A stretch of DNA of 64,000 bases from Undibacter mobilis (GTDB lineage: Bacteria > Pseudomonadota > Alphaproteobacteria > Rhizobiales > Xanthobacteraceae): assembly GCF_003367195.1 (NCBI RefSeq), contig NZ_QRGO01000001.1, positions 544,501-608,500 on the forward strand, read 5' to 3'. The notes below the pieces were generated by a model, which saw nothing but the letters and a program-made list of their open reading frames with translations, was not told the DNA's origin and searched no databases. Position numbers and translations under genes: made by a program. Each line of letters starts with the position of its first letter. Position 1 is the stretch's first letter. This document shows positions 44,035-52,377 of this stretch, in pieces.

Positions 44035-45826
44035 TGACCACCTCCTTGTGCTGGCGGATTTCCGACGGCGTACCGGCCGCGAGGACCCGGCCGAGATTGA
44101 GCACGGTAATCTGATCGCAGATGTCGAAGATCAGGTCTGCATGGTGCTCGACCAGCAGCACGCCGACACCCTGCCGACTGATCTCTCTTATCAACTCGCC
44201 GAGCCGCGCGATCTCATCGACCGAAAGACCTGCCGCCGGTTCATCCAGCATGAGAAACTGCGGACGCAGCATGAGTGCGCGCGCAATCTCCAGAAAGCGC
44301 AGTTCGCTGTGCTGCAAACGGTCGGCGCGTACCGCGGCAAGGCTCTCCAGCCCGACGACGCGCAAGGCAAGCCGACCGGCCTTCTCGAGCTTGCGTTCAT
44401 CGTCGCGGTGACGCGGCAGCGCGAGCATCGACTCGACGAGCGTTCCCTGCCCCGAAATCGTGCCGCCGATCATGACATTCTGGAGTACCGAGCCCTCACC
44501 CACGATTCGCGGCGTCTGAAATGTGCGCGCGATGCCATGTCCGGCACGGGTCTCCGATCTGCCGGGCTCAAGCTCCGCACCGCCGAGCATGACAGTGCCG
44601 CTTTGCGGCCGGTAATAGCCGGAGATGACGTTGAGCATGGTTGTCTTGCCGCTGCCGTTCGGACCGATGAGGCCGTGAATGCGGGCAGGCTCGACGTTGA
44701 GGTCGACGCCGTCGATAGCGCGGACAGCGCCGAAGCTCAGGGCGATGCCCCGCACGGCAATGCTCGTCTTCACGCGCTCTTGCGACAGGATGTCCGGCAG
44801 CAGCGTCGGCCGCGGCACGATGGCGCGATTGGACTGCAGCGGTCGCCGGTTCTTGAAATCCAAGAGCGCCGCGATGCCGCCGGGCGCAACGAGAACCACC
44901 GCGAGCAGCAAGACGGCATAGAGGAATGTCGACCACGCCGCGAGCGGCGCAGCGAATTCCGGCAGCAAGGTCAGGATGACGGTCCCCAGCAGCGGTCCGA
45001 GGATCGAACCGCGGCCGCCGATGAGTATGGCGATGAAGAACAGGACGGACAGGTCGAAGTTGAAGGCTTCCGGCGTGATGTAAGTCTGCAGGGTCGCGAA
45101 CAGGCCCCCGGCGAAGGCTGCAAAGGCGCCGGCCAACAGAAAGACCGAAACCAGCATCTTTGGCTTAGAAATACCGAGTGACTCTGTTGCCACCTCGGCA
45201 TCCCGGATGGCGATCAGGGCACGGCCGAAGCGACTGTGCGCGACATTCGCGGTCATCCAGGTGCTGAGAACCGCACAACCCAGGCAAAAATAGAGAAAGC
45301 CCTTGGTGGTGTTGAACGGAGCGGGAAATTCGGGACCGGGAAGGCCGATGCCGCCGCCGGTGACGCTCTGCCAGGCAAGCGCGATCTGCGTGACGATTGT
45401 CGCGAACCCGAGTGTCGACATGGCGAAATAGAAGGTTCGCAGACGAAGGGCCGGAAGGCCGACGATAACGCCGAAAATGGCGCCGAAGAGCGCCGCCACG
45501 CCGAACGCCACAAAGAGCGGCATCGGCGGCAGCACATTGCCGCCGACCAGCACGCTCGTCGTATAGGCGCCGAGCGTCAGCAGCGCGACATAGCCGATGG
45601 CGAGTTGTCCGGCGAAGCCGACGATCAGGTTAAGACCTGACACCAGCATCCAGTAGATTGCCGCCCGCGTGGCTATCAGCGCCCAGTAGTCGTTGCTGAC
45701 CATGGGAACGAGGGCGGCAAAGCCGAAGATCGCAAGGAACGGCAAGACATGGACCGCCGTGTCGCGCCAGGCTGGCTCGGCCCGGGAAGCCGGAATTCCG
45801 GTGGCCTGCGTGTCGGCCTTCATCAA
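44015..45826 (-). CDS. LivM-LivG fusion: permease plus ATP-binding domain
   Basis: A 603-residue fusion. Residues 1 to about 315 are a LivM-type permease with eight or nine hydrophobic segments (GFAGQLAIGYVALLTLGAYT); from about 350 follows a LivG-type ATPase with Walker A GPNGSGKTT and Walker B LMLDEPAAGLSVDE. The ABC signature is degenerate: LQHSELRFLEIARAL, where relatives have a glycine-containing motif such as LPYGDQRRLEIARAL. One of the two ATP sites of the LivF/LivG pair may therefore be weak. Confidence 0.92.
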   Translation of the reverse strand: MMKADTQATGIPASRAEPAWRDTAVHVLPFLAIFGFAALVPMVSNDYWALIATRAAIYWMLVSGLNLIVGFAGQLAIGYVALLTLGAYTTSVLVGGNVLPPMPLFVAFGVAALFGAIFGVIVGLPALRLRTFYFAMSTLGFATIVTQIALAWQSVTGGGIGLPGPEFPAPFNTTKGFLYFCLGCAVLSTWMTANVAHSRFGRALIAIRDAEVATESLGISKPKMLVSVFLLAGAFAAFAGGLFATLQTYITPEAFNFDLSVLFFIAILIGGRGSILGPLLGTVILTLLPEFAAPLAAWSTFLYAVLLLAVVLVAPGGIAALLDFKNRRPLQSNRAIVPRPTLLPDILSQERVKTSIAVRGIALSFGAVRAIDGVDLNVEPARIHGLIGPNGSGKTTMLNVISGYYRPQSGTVMLGGAELEPGRSETRAGHGIARTFQTPRIVGEGSVLQNVMIGGTISGQGTLVESMLALPRHRDDERKLEKAGRLALRVVGLESLAAVRADRLQHSELRFLEIARALMLRPQFLMLDEPAAGLSVDEIARLGELIREISRQGVGVLLVEHHADLIFDICDQITVLNLGRVLAAGTPSEIRQHKEVVSAYLGG

Positions 45827-46680
45827 ACCCTCCGGGCCGAGGACGAGCCGAACAGGCCTTGCGGCGCCGCCAGCAGCACAACGATGAACATCACGAAGAC
45901 CGCGACCGATGAGAAGATGCCGCCGACGAGGAAATTGGCGGTCTGCTGGAACAGCCCGAGTGCGAAGCCGCCCACCACCGCGCCGCGGTTGTTGCCGAGC
46001 CCGCCGAGCGCGACCGGGACGAAGCCGTAGAAGTTGAGCAGAGGCCCGTTGGCGACGAAGGCCAGCAGCAACTGGCCGCCGGCGAAGCCGGCAAATCCGC
46101 CGATCGCAGCGGCCAAAGCATAGCTGGCCATTCGCAAATTGCGCTCCGGCAGGCCAAGTGCGCGCGCGGCGAAATTGTCTTCGGCAATCGCCACGAAGGC
46201 GTGGCCGACCAGCGTTCGCCGATAAAGGAACTCAAGGCCAAGGATGGTGACCGCGCAGGCCACGATCGGCAGCCAGAACTTCTCGTCGAAGATGCCCGAG
46301 CCGATCCCGAAAATCTTCGGGAAAGGCTGGGGCTCGGTGCTCCATTCGATGGCCGTGACCTGCTGGATCATCAGCGCCAGCGCCAGCGTCGACAGCACGT
46401 AGAGGTGCTGGTCCAGGCTCTTGAGCACCGGGCGGACAGCGACGATCTCGGTGATGACCCCGATCACCGCACAACACAGCAATGTCGCGATCAGCCCCGG
46501 GATGAACGGGAAGCCGAGCCGCACCATGAACAGCGAGCCAAAGACGCCGCCGAGCATACCAAGCTGCCCGGCGGTGAAGCTCATGACGCGCGATGTCGAG
46601 AACATCGTGTTGTATGTCACGCCGATGAGCGCATAAACCGCGCCCACCGCGAGACCTGACGCCAGTATCGAGGCCAGCAT
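45823..46680 (-). CDS. livH: Branched-chain-type ABC transporter permease LivH
   Basis: A 285-residue permease with about eight hydrophobic segments and the family's GVTYNTMFSTSRVMSFTAGQ opening and FVPVALGGLGNNRGAVVGGF near the C-terminus. It forms the channel with the LivM part of the fusion protein, which it overlaps by 4 nt. Confidence 0.93.
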   Translation of the reverse strand: MLASILASGLAVGAVYALIGVTYNTMFSTSRVMSFTAGQLGMLGGVFGSLFMVRLGFPFIPGLIATLLCCAVIGVITEIVAVRPVLKSLDQHLYVLSTLALALMIQQVTAIEWSTEPQPFPKIFGIGSGIFDEKFWLPIVACAVTILGLEFLYRRTLVGHAFVAIAEDNFAARALGLPERNLRMASYALAAAIGGFAGFAGGQLLLAFVANGPLLNFYGFVPVALGGLGNNRGAVVGGFALGLFQQTANFLVGGIFSSVAVFVMFIVVLLAAPQGLFGSSSARRV

Positions 46681-46695
46681 TGTGTGCCGATATCC

Positions 46696-47886
46696 TTACG
46701 CGTAGCCTGGCGCGAGGCGGAACGTTCCGTCCTTCGCGCTGCTGGCGTCGGACATCACCACGTCCTGGCCCGGATAGCCGTTATGCTCCGTGGGCGTGAA
46801 TGTATATTCCCCGAAGTAGCCCGGATACTTCTTCACGCTGTTCCAGTATTTGATGATGTCCTCGTGGGACGCGGCGCCCTCCTGGAAAGCCTTCGCGACA
46901 AGATTGATGGCGTCGTAACCGCCGGCGACCCACCACAGCAGGGTGTCCTTGAGATCGACCTTGCTCTTGAGCTTCGCGACGAACTCCTCGCTGCGCGGCG
47001 GCAGCTTGCCGGCAGCATCGTAGCTGCAACTCCGGTAACCGACCGCGTAGACCTTTTCCCAGTTGGCGGGCTTTTCGATCAGCGCCTTGATCTCGCCTGA
47101 CGACATGGACGGATGGCCGACGAAAGCCACGTCCCAGCCCATATTGGCGCGCGTATTGAAAAGGCGTGCATCCATGCCGGTCGACGTGCTCCAGACGACG
47201 ATGGCTTCCGCGCCGGCGTTCTTGGCGCGCAACAGGTCCGGCGTCATGTCCGGCTGCGTGGCGTCGATATTGGCCTGATAGACCACGTCGGCGCCGTCCT
47301 TCTTGAGCCCGGCGACCGATGCATTGAGGGCGGCGACCCCGTAGCCTGTGGTGTCGCCGATAACGGCGACCTTCTTGGCTTTAAGAATCTGCAGGGTATA
47401 GCGCCGGACGGCGTCGTCCCACTGCGTATTGGACGGCGACAGCCGGAAAGCGTTCGGGAACTTCTTTTCGTCTATCAAGCTGTCGATCACGCAAGGATGA
47501 ATGTTCGGCATCTTGGCGCGCGACATGATCGGGGTGATCGCCAGCGACTCGCCGGAATTCGTCGGACCCCAGACGGCATCAACCTTCAACTGGCTAATCA
47601 TCTCCTGCGTGGCATTGACGGCCTTGGTCGGGTCCCCTTGCGTGTCGCGGGTGATGATTTCGATCTTGCGGCCCTTGACGCCACCGGCGGCATTGATCGT
47701 CTCGGTGGCGAACTTGACGCCACGGTCGAAGCCGATGGCGGGCGCCGAGCTTGGACCGGTCAAGGCGGCCAGCCAGCCGATGCGGATCGGACCGGACTGC
47801 GCAACGGCCGGGCTGGCAAGCCCGAAAGCGGCGGCGCCGGCGGCGGCCGCCGTTCCCTTCGTGAAATCGCGGCGAGTAATCCTCAT
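46696..47886 (-). CDS. livK: Branched-chain-type ABC transporter substrate-binding protein LivK
   Basis: A 396-residue periplasmic protein with a twin-arginine-type leader (ITRRDFTKGTAAAAGAAAFG) and the LivK-like fold (IRIGWLAALTGPSSAPAIGF, AVWGPTNSGESLAITPIMSR). It supplies the substrate to LivH and the LivMG fusion. The adjacent enolase-superfamily enzymes suggest the ligand may be a sugar acid or other hydroxy acid rather than an amino acid. Confidence 0.92.
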   Translation of the reverse strand: MRITRRDFTKGTAAAAGAAAFGLASPAVAQSGPIRIGWLAALTGPSSAPAIGFDRGVKFATETINAAGGVKGRKIEIITRDTQGDPTKAVNATQEMISQLKVDAVWGPTNSGESLAITPIMSRAKMPNIHPCVIDSLIDEKKFPNAFRLSPSNTQWDDAVRRYTLQILKAKKVAVIGDTTGYGVAALNASVAGLKKDGADVVYQANIDATQPDMTPDLLRAKNAGAEAIVVWSTSTGMDARLFNTRANMGWDVAFVGHPSMSSGEIKALIEKPANWEKVYAVGYRSCSYDAAGKLPPRSEEFVAKLKSKVDLKDTLLWWVAGGYDAINLVAKAFQEGAASHEDIIKYWNSVKKYPGYFGEYTFTPTEHNGYPGQDVVMSDASSAKDGTFRLAPGYA

Positions 47887-47943
47887 GACTTCCTCCCTAT
47901 GTTTTTGTATTTAGTGCTTCTTCGTCGCCGCCGGCTCAAGACA

Positions 47944-49026
47944 TCAGGTCCTGAGCCGTTCGACGTAATCCATATTGAACGTGAACCCCCATCCCGGTCG
48001 TTCCGGAACGATCGCATCGCCGTTCTCGAATTCAAGCTGCTCGCGATACAGCTCGGAAAACCACGGCATGTATTCCAGATAGATGGCGTTCGAGAGCCCG
48101 CCCAGCACCTGGATGCTGGTCTCGGGGAACAGATGGCTCGACACCGGCACGTCATGGCTTTCGGCCATGTGTCCCACGCGCATGAATTCGCTGACGCCGC
48201 CGGCACGCTGTAGATCCGGCATCAGAATGTCCGCAGAACGCAATTCCAGCATGCGGCGAAATCCGTAACGCGTGTATTCGGTTTCACCACTGGCGATCGG
48301 CGTATCGAGCGCGGCCGAGACGCGCGCCAGACCGTCGAGGTCCCACGCCGGCAGGGGCTCCTCGAACCATGTCAGATCGAACTCTTCGAGCAACCGGCCG
48401 AGTCTTATCGCCTGGTTTTCGTTCAGTTGCTGGTTGGCGTCCACCATCAGGCGGATTTTGGGACCAATCGCCTTGCGCACGGCGCGCACGCGCGCCGCAT
48501 CGGTCACCGGATCTGCGGCACCAATCCGCATCTTCATCGCCTTGAAGCCCGCCGACATGAAACTCTCGGCTTCGGCCGTGAGTTCATCGATCGTGCTCGT
48601 TAGCCATAGCCCGCCGCTATGATAGGCCGGCACCCTCGCCTGCGCGCCGCCGAGAAGGCGATAGAGCGGCAGATTGACGGTCTTGCCCAGCGCATCCCAG
48701 AGAGCGCCGTCGAGCGCCGAGATGCCGACAACCGGCACGCCCTTATGACCGAGGAAATTTATGTCCTTCCAGGCCCGCGCCCAGAACTCCGCGATGTGTC
48801 CGGCGTCGCGGCCGATCAGAAGATCGGCAAGCTCGTCGATCATCTGGCATAGAACTTTCGTACGCCGATTATTCAGCGTGAAGACCAAGTTTTCGCCGAT
48901 CACTCCGGTGTCGCCGTGAACAAAGATCAGGATGCAGCCAAAGGAATGGATCTGCCCGAACGCTGTGCCGATCGGCTTCTTCAGCTTGACAACGACCGGG
49001 GTCGTCTCGACGCGAGCGATCTTCAT
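47944..49026 (-). CDS. Mandelate racemase/muconate lactonising family enzyme (A)
   Basis: A 360-residue enolase-superfamily protein. Metal ligands can be placed in LMVDANQQL (Asp), TWFEEPLP (Glu) and IASGETEY (Glu); a KMR motif occupies the general-base strand, and a C-terminal His sits in SSHLFPE, so it looks like the mandelate racemase subgroup (acid-sugar dehydratases and racemases). The substrate cannot be named. It overlaps the second such gene by 4 nt and leads into livK after a 57-nt gap. Confidence 0.9.
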   Translation of the reverse strand: MKIARVETTPVVVKLKKPIGTAFGQIHSFGCILIFVHGDTGVIGENLVFTLNNRRTKVLCQMIDELADLLIGRDAGHIAEFWARAWKDINFLGHKGVPVVGISALDGALWDALGKTVNLPLYRLLGGAQARVPAYHSGGLWLTSTIDELTAEAESFMSAGFKAMKMRIGAADPVTDAARVRAVRKAIGPKIRLMVDANQQLNENQAIRLGRLLEEFDLTWFEEPLPAWDLDGLARVSAALDTPIASGETEYTRYGFRRMLELRSADILMPDLQRAGGVSEFMRVGHMAESHDVPVSSHLFPETSIQVLGGLSNAIYLEYMPWFSELYREQLEFENGDAIVPERPGWGFTFNMDYVERLRT

Positions 49027-50159
49027 CGGCGCACCTGACCGGATGTCGCCGCGGCGGACGAGTACTGCGCCACCAGATCGAGATCGGGATCGCAGCCGAG
49101 TCCCGGTCCCTGCGGCACTTGCACTTTGCCGTTTTTTGCCGTCACCCAGGAACCGAAGGGGTTGCCTTCCATCTCAAGCCACAGCACCTCGACCAGCGGT
49201 CTGTCGATCAGCGCCGCCGTAATGTGTAGCGTCGCGATGAAGCCAGGGCCGAAATACGGACTGTGCGGAGCGACCTCAACGCCCTGCGACTGGCAATAAT
49301 TGATGACACGCAGCATCTCGCCGATGCCACCGATCTTTGTCACGCTCGGCTGCGCGACATCGATCGCCCCGGCTTCGATCAGCGATTTGAAGCCGAATAG
49401 CCCGGCGACATTCTCGCCTGCAGAAATCGGGATGCCGCGCTCGCGCACCTGCGCCAGGCCATGGCAATCCTCCGGCGGCCAGACCGGTTCCTCCAGCCAC
49501 ATTAGGTCATCTTCGGCCAAGGCGTCGGCCATGTCGCGTGCCACCGGCACCGACCAAGCGCAATTCACGTCGAGCATGATGCGCGCGTTGGTGGCGCGCG
49601 CGGCCTCTTTCGAAGCGAGCACGGCTTCGCGCGTCGTCTCATGCAGCTTGATGTAACGGTAGCCACTGGCGCAGGCCGCGGCCGTGTTCCGGGCGACCAG
49701 CTCCTCGCGGTTACTGTAGGCCAGAAGGCTCGCATAGGCCTCAAGTTCGGTCCGCTGCCCACCGCCGAAGAGCTGATAGAGCGGCCTGCCGCAGCGCTTG
49801 CCGAGCAGATCCCACAGCGCGATCTCGATGCCGGAATAGGCAAAGACGAAGGGACCGTTGCGGCCGAGCAGATGCACGGCGTGCTGGATGCTTCGAGTCA
49901 GAGCGTTGATGTCGCTGGCGTCACGCCCGATCACGAGCGGACCGACGATGGTGTCCAGCGCCGCCTTGGTGGCGGGGATCGAGGCATGGCCGAAAGCCTC
50001 GCCCCAGCCGACGAGCCCGTCTTCGGTCGTCACCTTGACCAGCAGGATTTCGAGATGCGTCCAGGGCTTGCCGGCGAAAAGCGGCGGCGGGCCGCCCATG
50101 TCGCACGGCAGGGCGACAATGAAGCTCTCGACAGACGTGATCTTCACGGAACTAGCCAT
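49023..50159 (-). CDS. Mandelate racemase/muconate lactonising family enzyme (B)
   Basis: This 378-residue enolase-superfamily protein has metal ligands in IMLDVNCAW, MWLEEPVW and ISAGENVAG, a KLH motif on the base strand (YIKLHE) and His in VAPHSPYFGPG. It is clearly different from enzyme A, so two steps or two stereoisomers are likely handled. It is first in the minus-strand operon that continues into the Liv genes and is divergent from a LysR gene. Confidence 0.9.
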   Translation of the reverse strand: MASSVKITSVESFIVALPCDMGGPPPLFAGKPWTHLEILLVKVTTEDGLVGWGEAFGHASIPATKAALDTIVGPLVIGRDASDINALTRSIQHAVHLLGRNGPFVFAYSGIEIALWDLLGKRCGRPLYQLFGGGQRTELEAYASLLAYSNREELVARNTAAACASGYRYIKLHETTREAVLASKEAARATNARIMLDVNCAWSVPVARDMADALAEDDLMWLEEPVWPPEDCHGLAQVRERGIPISAGENVAGLFGFKSLIEAGAIDVAQPSVTKIGGIGEMLRVINYCQSQGVEVAPHSPYFGPGFIATLHITAALIDRPLVEVLWLEMEGNPFGSWVTAKNGKVQVPQGPGLGCDPDLDLVAQYSSAAATSGQVRR

Positions 50160-50232
50160 GATGTGTCGTTCGATCCCGCCCTGCTTGGCTTTTCTATCCT
50201 TGGGGTCCGGACGCTACCGTGGCGTTAGATAA

Positions 50233-50244
50233 GGTCAATTGACC
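50233..50244. promoter_or_regulatory. Palindrome between the enolase-family operon and lysR
   Basis: GGTCAATTGACC is a perfect 12-bp palindrome in the 113-nt divergent region, 28 nt before the LysR ATG and 74 nt before the enolase-family operon. It is the obvious candidate operator for the LysR protein or another regulator of the island. Confidence 0.6.
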
Positions 50245-50272
50245 AGAGCTTACATCTATATCAGTATTTCTT

Positions 50273-51169
50273 ATGTCCTTGAGTTTCCGCCAGTTGCAGG
50301 TGGTGCGAGCCGTATGCCGGCATGGCTCGGTCATCGGCGCCGCGAGTGCGCTCGGGATTTCCCAGCCGGCGGTGAGCATGATGCTGCGCGACTGTTCACG
50401 CGCCGCCGGCTTTCCGCTTTTCCTGCGCAAGCAGGGACGCCTGCAGCCGACCATGGAAACGTCGGCGCTCATGACCGACCTCGATCGCATCTTCGACGGC
50501 GTCGAGCGCGTCGGCCGCATGCTCGAAGACATGAGGGATACCAAGGTCGGCTCGATCCACATCGCGGCGACGCCGACGCTGGCGGAAAACCTGCTGCCGG
50601 TGGCGGTGACCGCGTTCAAGCAGACCCGGCCGCACGTTCAGATCACGATACACACGATGGACAATATCAGCGTCGTCAACAGCGTCATTGACGAGCATGT
50701 CGATTTCGGGCTGGTGCTCTCGCCCTTGTCGCATTTCGATGCGCAGCTCTTCGAGCTGTGTTCCGCCGAACTCATCTGCGTCGTGCACCCCGACAATCCC
50801 CTGGCCGCGCGGTCGCAGGTCACGCCGAAAGATCTGGAGTCCTACCCCCTCATATCGTTCAGCCGCAGCCTGCCGCTCGGAGTACTGGTCGAAAAGACGT
50901 TCCGCGATGCCGGGGTAGCGCGCCGTATTACGCTCGAGGTCAACCAGTCGTCTGTCGCCTGTGCGCTCGCGCGAGCGGGCGCCGGTGTCGCCATTGTCGA
51001 TCCGTTCTGGCTGATGGACAATCGCGATCACGGTCTCGTGCGACTCAAGGTACGGCCGCGGACGGAAGTGGTCGCCCAGGTTCTGGTGCCGAAGAATGCA
51101 ACCTTGTCACGTCCGACACGCATCATGATCTCCGCGCTCCGCAAAGCCGCCAAGAGCGCCAAGGTGTGA
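50273..51169 (+). CDS. LysR-family transcriptional regulator
   Basis: A 298-residue regulator with the winged helix SFRQLQVVRAVCRHGSVIGA and ALGISQPAVSMMLRDCS, and a type 2 periplasmic-binding-like effector domain (GSIHIAATPTLAENLLP). It is divergent from the enolase/Liv operon with a palindrome between, so it most likely controls those genes in response to their substrate. Confidence 0.92.
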   Translation: MSLSFRQLQVVRAVCRHGSVIGAASALGISQPAVSMMLRDCSRAAGFPLFLRKQGRLQPTMETSALMTDLDRIFDGVERVGRMLEDMRDTKVGSIHIAATPTLAENLLPVAVTAFKQTRPHVQITIHTMDNISVVNSVIDEHVDFGLVLSPLSHFDAQLFELCSAELICVVHPDNPLAARSQVTPKDLESYPLISFSRSLPLGVLVEKTFRDAGVARRITLEVNQSSVACALARAGAGVAIVDPFWLMDNRDHGLVRLKVRPRTEVVAQVLVPKNATLSRPTRIMISALRKAAKSAKV

Positions 51170-51551
51170 CCTGCGCCGCGCCAACGCCGCAAACGACGCT
51201 CTTTGCAGCGATATCGCTATGCGGCACCGCTCTGCACACAAGGTTACGGTTATGGCCTGCCAGTACCCTTGAGAAGATGTCCGTCGTCGTCGCCCCTTAG
51301 GACCTAACCCGCGGATCGCCGCAGCGTAGGGCACGCGTCAGCCGGTCGAAAAGCCTGCGCGATGGACAACGTTCCAGTCTTCCCGACCCCTCCGGAACAT
51401 GAACGGTTACGACACGGCTCTCGCTCTTTAACCGCTTTGCGAGCGCGTATGCCGCTTCTTGGCCTGCAAAGCTCTCATCGTTATCCGCGACGATTGCGAT
51501 GTGCGTAGCGTCAACGGATGACGGCGAACAGAACAGAGGTAAACGGGGTGT
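51170..51551. other. Intergenic stretch between lysR and tRNA-Phe
   Basis: This 380-nt stretch has no intact gene. Besides the Toprim fragment (51381-51536), 51170-51380 shows nothing I can identify; it may be further decayed mobile-element sequence. Confidence 0.6.
51381..51536 (-). pseudogene. Toprim-domain fragment of a mobile-element primase
   Basis: On the minus strand the frame reads THIAIVADNDESFAGQEAAY then ALAKRLKSESRVVTVHVPEG, which is the Toprim core of primase/helicase-like proteins carried by integrative elements in Rhizobiales (IAADNDxxGxxAAxxLAxRL). Both ends are lost: upstream it runs into tRNA-Phe and downstream it decays into non-family sequence. It begins 16 nt from the tRNA 3' end. 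I take it as debris of an integrated element. Confidence 0.72.
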
Positions 51552-51627
51552 TGGTGCCCAGGGGCGGGATCGAACCACCGACACTGCGATTTTCAATCGC
51601 ATGCTCTACCAACTGAGCTACCTGGGC
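51552..51627 (-). tRNA. tRNA-Phe (GAA)
   Basis: The minus strand reads GCCCAGGTAGCTCAGTTGG at the 5' end, an anticodon arm TGCGA-TTGAAAA-TCGCA with anticodon GAA, a GGTTCGATCCC T-arm and CCTGGGC-ACCA at the 3' end. The 7-bp acceptor stem pairs perfectly and CCA is encoded. Its 3' end faces the Toprim fragment and the catabolic cassette, the usual orientation for tRNA-targeted integration. Confidence 0.97.
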
Positions 51628-51774
51628 CCACGCGCTTCCGGACGAGAGTTGGCAACGTCCGGAACCAGACTTGAGGGGCGTCGGGAAACAATCCGTTCGC
51701 GGCCGGTCAAGTCGAGCGCCGCGTTATAGAGGGACTGCCAGCCCCTGTCCAGAACCGTGGGTACGAAAATTCCT

Positions 51775-52377
51775 CTACGGTTTCAGGCCGATAGCCGCCC
51801 GAAAACGGTTCTTGAGGACAACGCCGTCGCGCTCGGGCAGCACCCGGGGCGCCTCCGCTGCGGAAATCGCCAGCCGGGCAAAAAGCGGCCCCGTCCCGGC
51901 CAGCGTTCTGACGCGCGCCACCAGCGCGGCCAGCCCCGCCTCGTCCCGGACATCCATCGCGGCGTCGAAGCCGCACCCCCGCGCCACCGCCACCAGATCG
52001 ACGCCGCCGCCCTGGGTGTGGCTCGGCTGCATGCCGGTTTCGCCGTAATGGCCGTTGTCGAAAACCACGACCGCCAGATTGGCCGGCTTCTTGATGCCGA
52101 TGGTGGCGAGCGAGCCCATGCCCATCAGCATCTCGCCGTCGCCGGTCACGACCAGCACGCGCCGCTCCGGCTGCGCCAGCGCAAGACCCAGCCCCACCAT
52201 CGCCGCGCCACCCATGGCGCCCCAGAGATAGAAGTTGCGGTCGCTGTCGCCCGCCGCGGCGAGATCCCAGCAGGTCGAGCCGAGGCCGGGAATGGCGACG
52301 AGGTCCTCGCCGTGATCGGCGAGCAGCGCCGCCATGGCGGCGCGGCGATCGAGTCCGCCTGTCGGTTGCGCCGTCAT
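51775..52377 (-). CDS. Sulfopyruvate/phosphonopyruvate decarboxylase-like, TPP-binding subunit
   Basis: About 200 residues from the ATG at 52377 (MTAQPTGGLDRRAAM), overlapping the preceding gene by 4 nt. It has the C-terminal TPP-binding domain with VVTGDGEMLMGMGSLATIG and VVVFDNGHYGE, the GDG...N magnesium/pyrophosphate motif. Split two-gene forms of this enzyme are known as ComD/ComE (sulfopyruvate decarboxylase beta part) and related phosphonopyruvate decarboxylases. The true substrate is unknown; no coenzyme M or phosphonate genes are nearby. Confidence 0.82.
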   Translation of the reverse strand: MTAQPTGGLDRRAAMAALLADHGEDLVAIPGLGSTCWDLAAAGDSDRNFYLWGAMGGAAMVGLGLALAQPERRVLVVTGDGEMLMGMGSLATIGIKKPANLAVVVFDNGHYGETGMQPSHTQGGGVDLVAVARGCGFDAAMDVRDEAGLAALVARVRTLAGTGPLFARLAISAAEAPRVLPERDGVVLKNRFRAAIGLKP

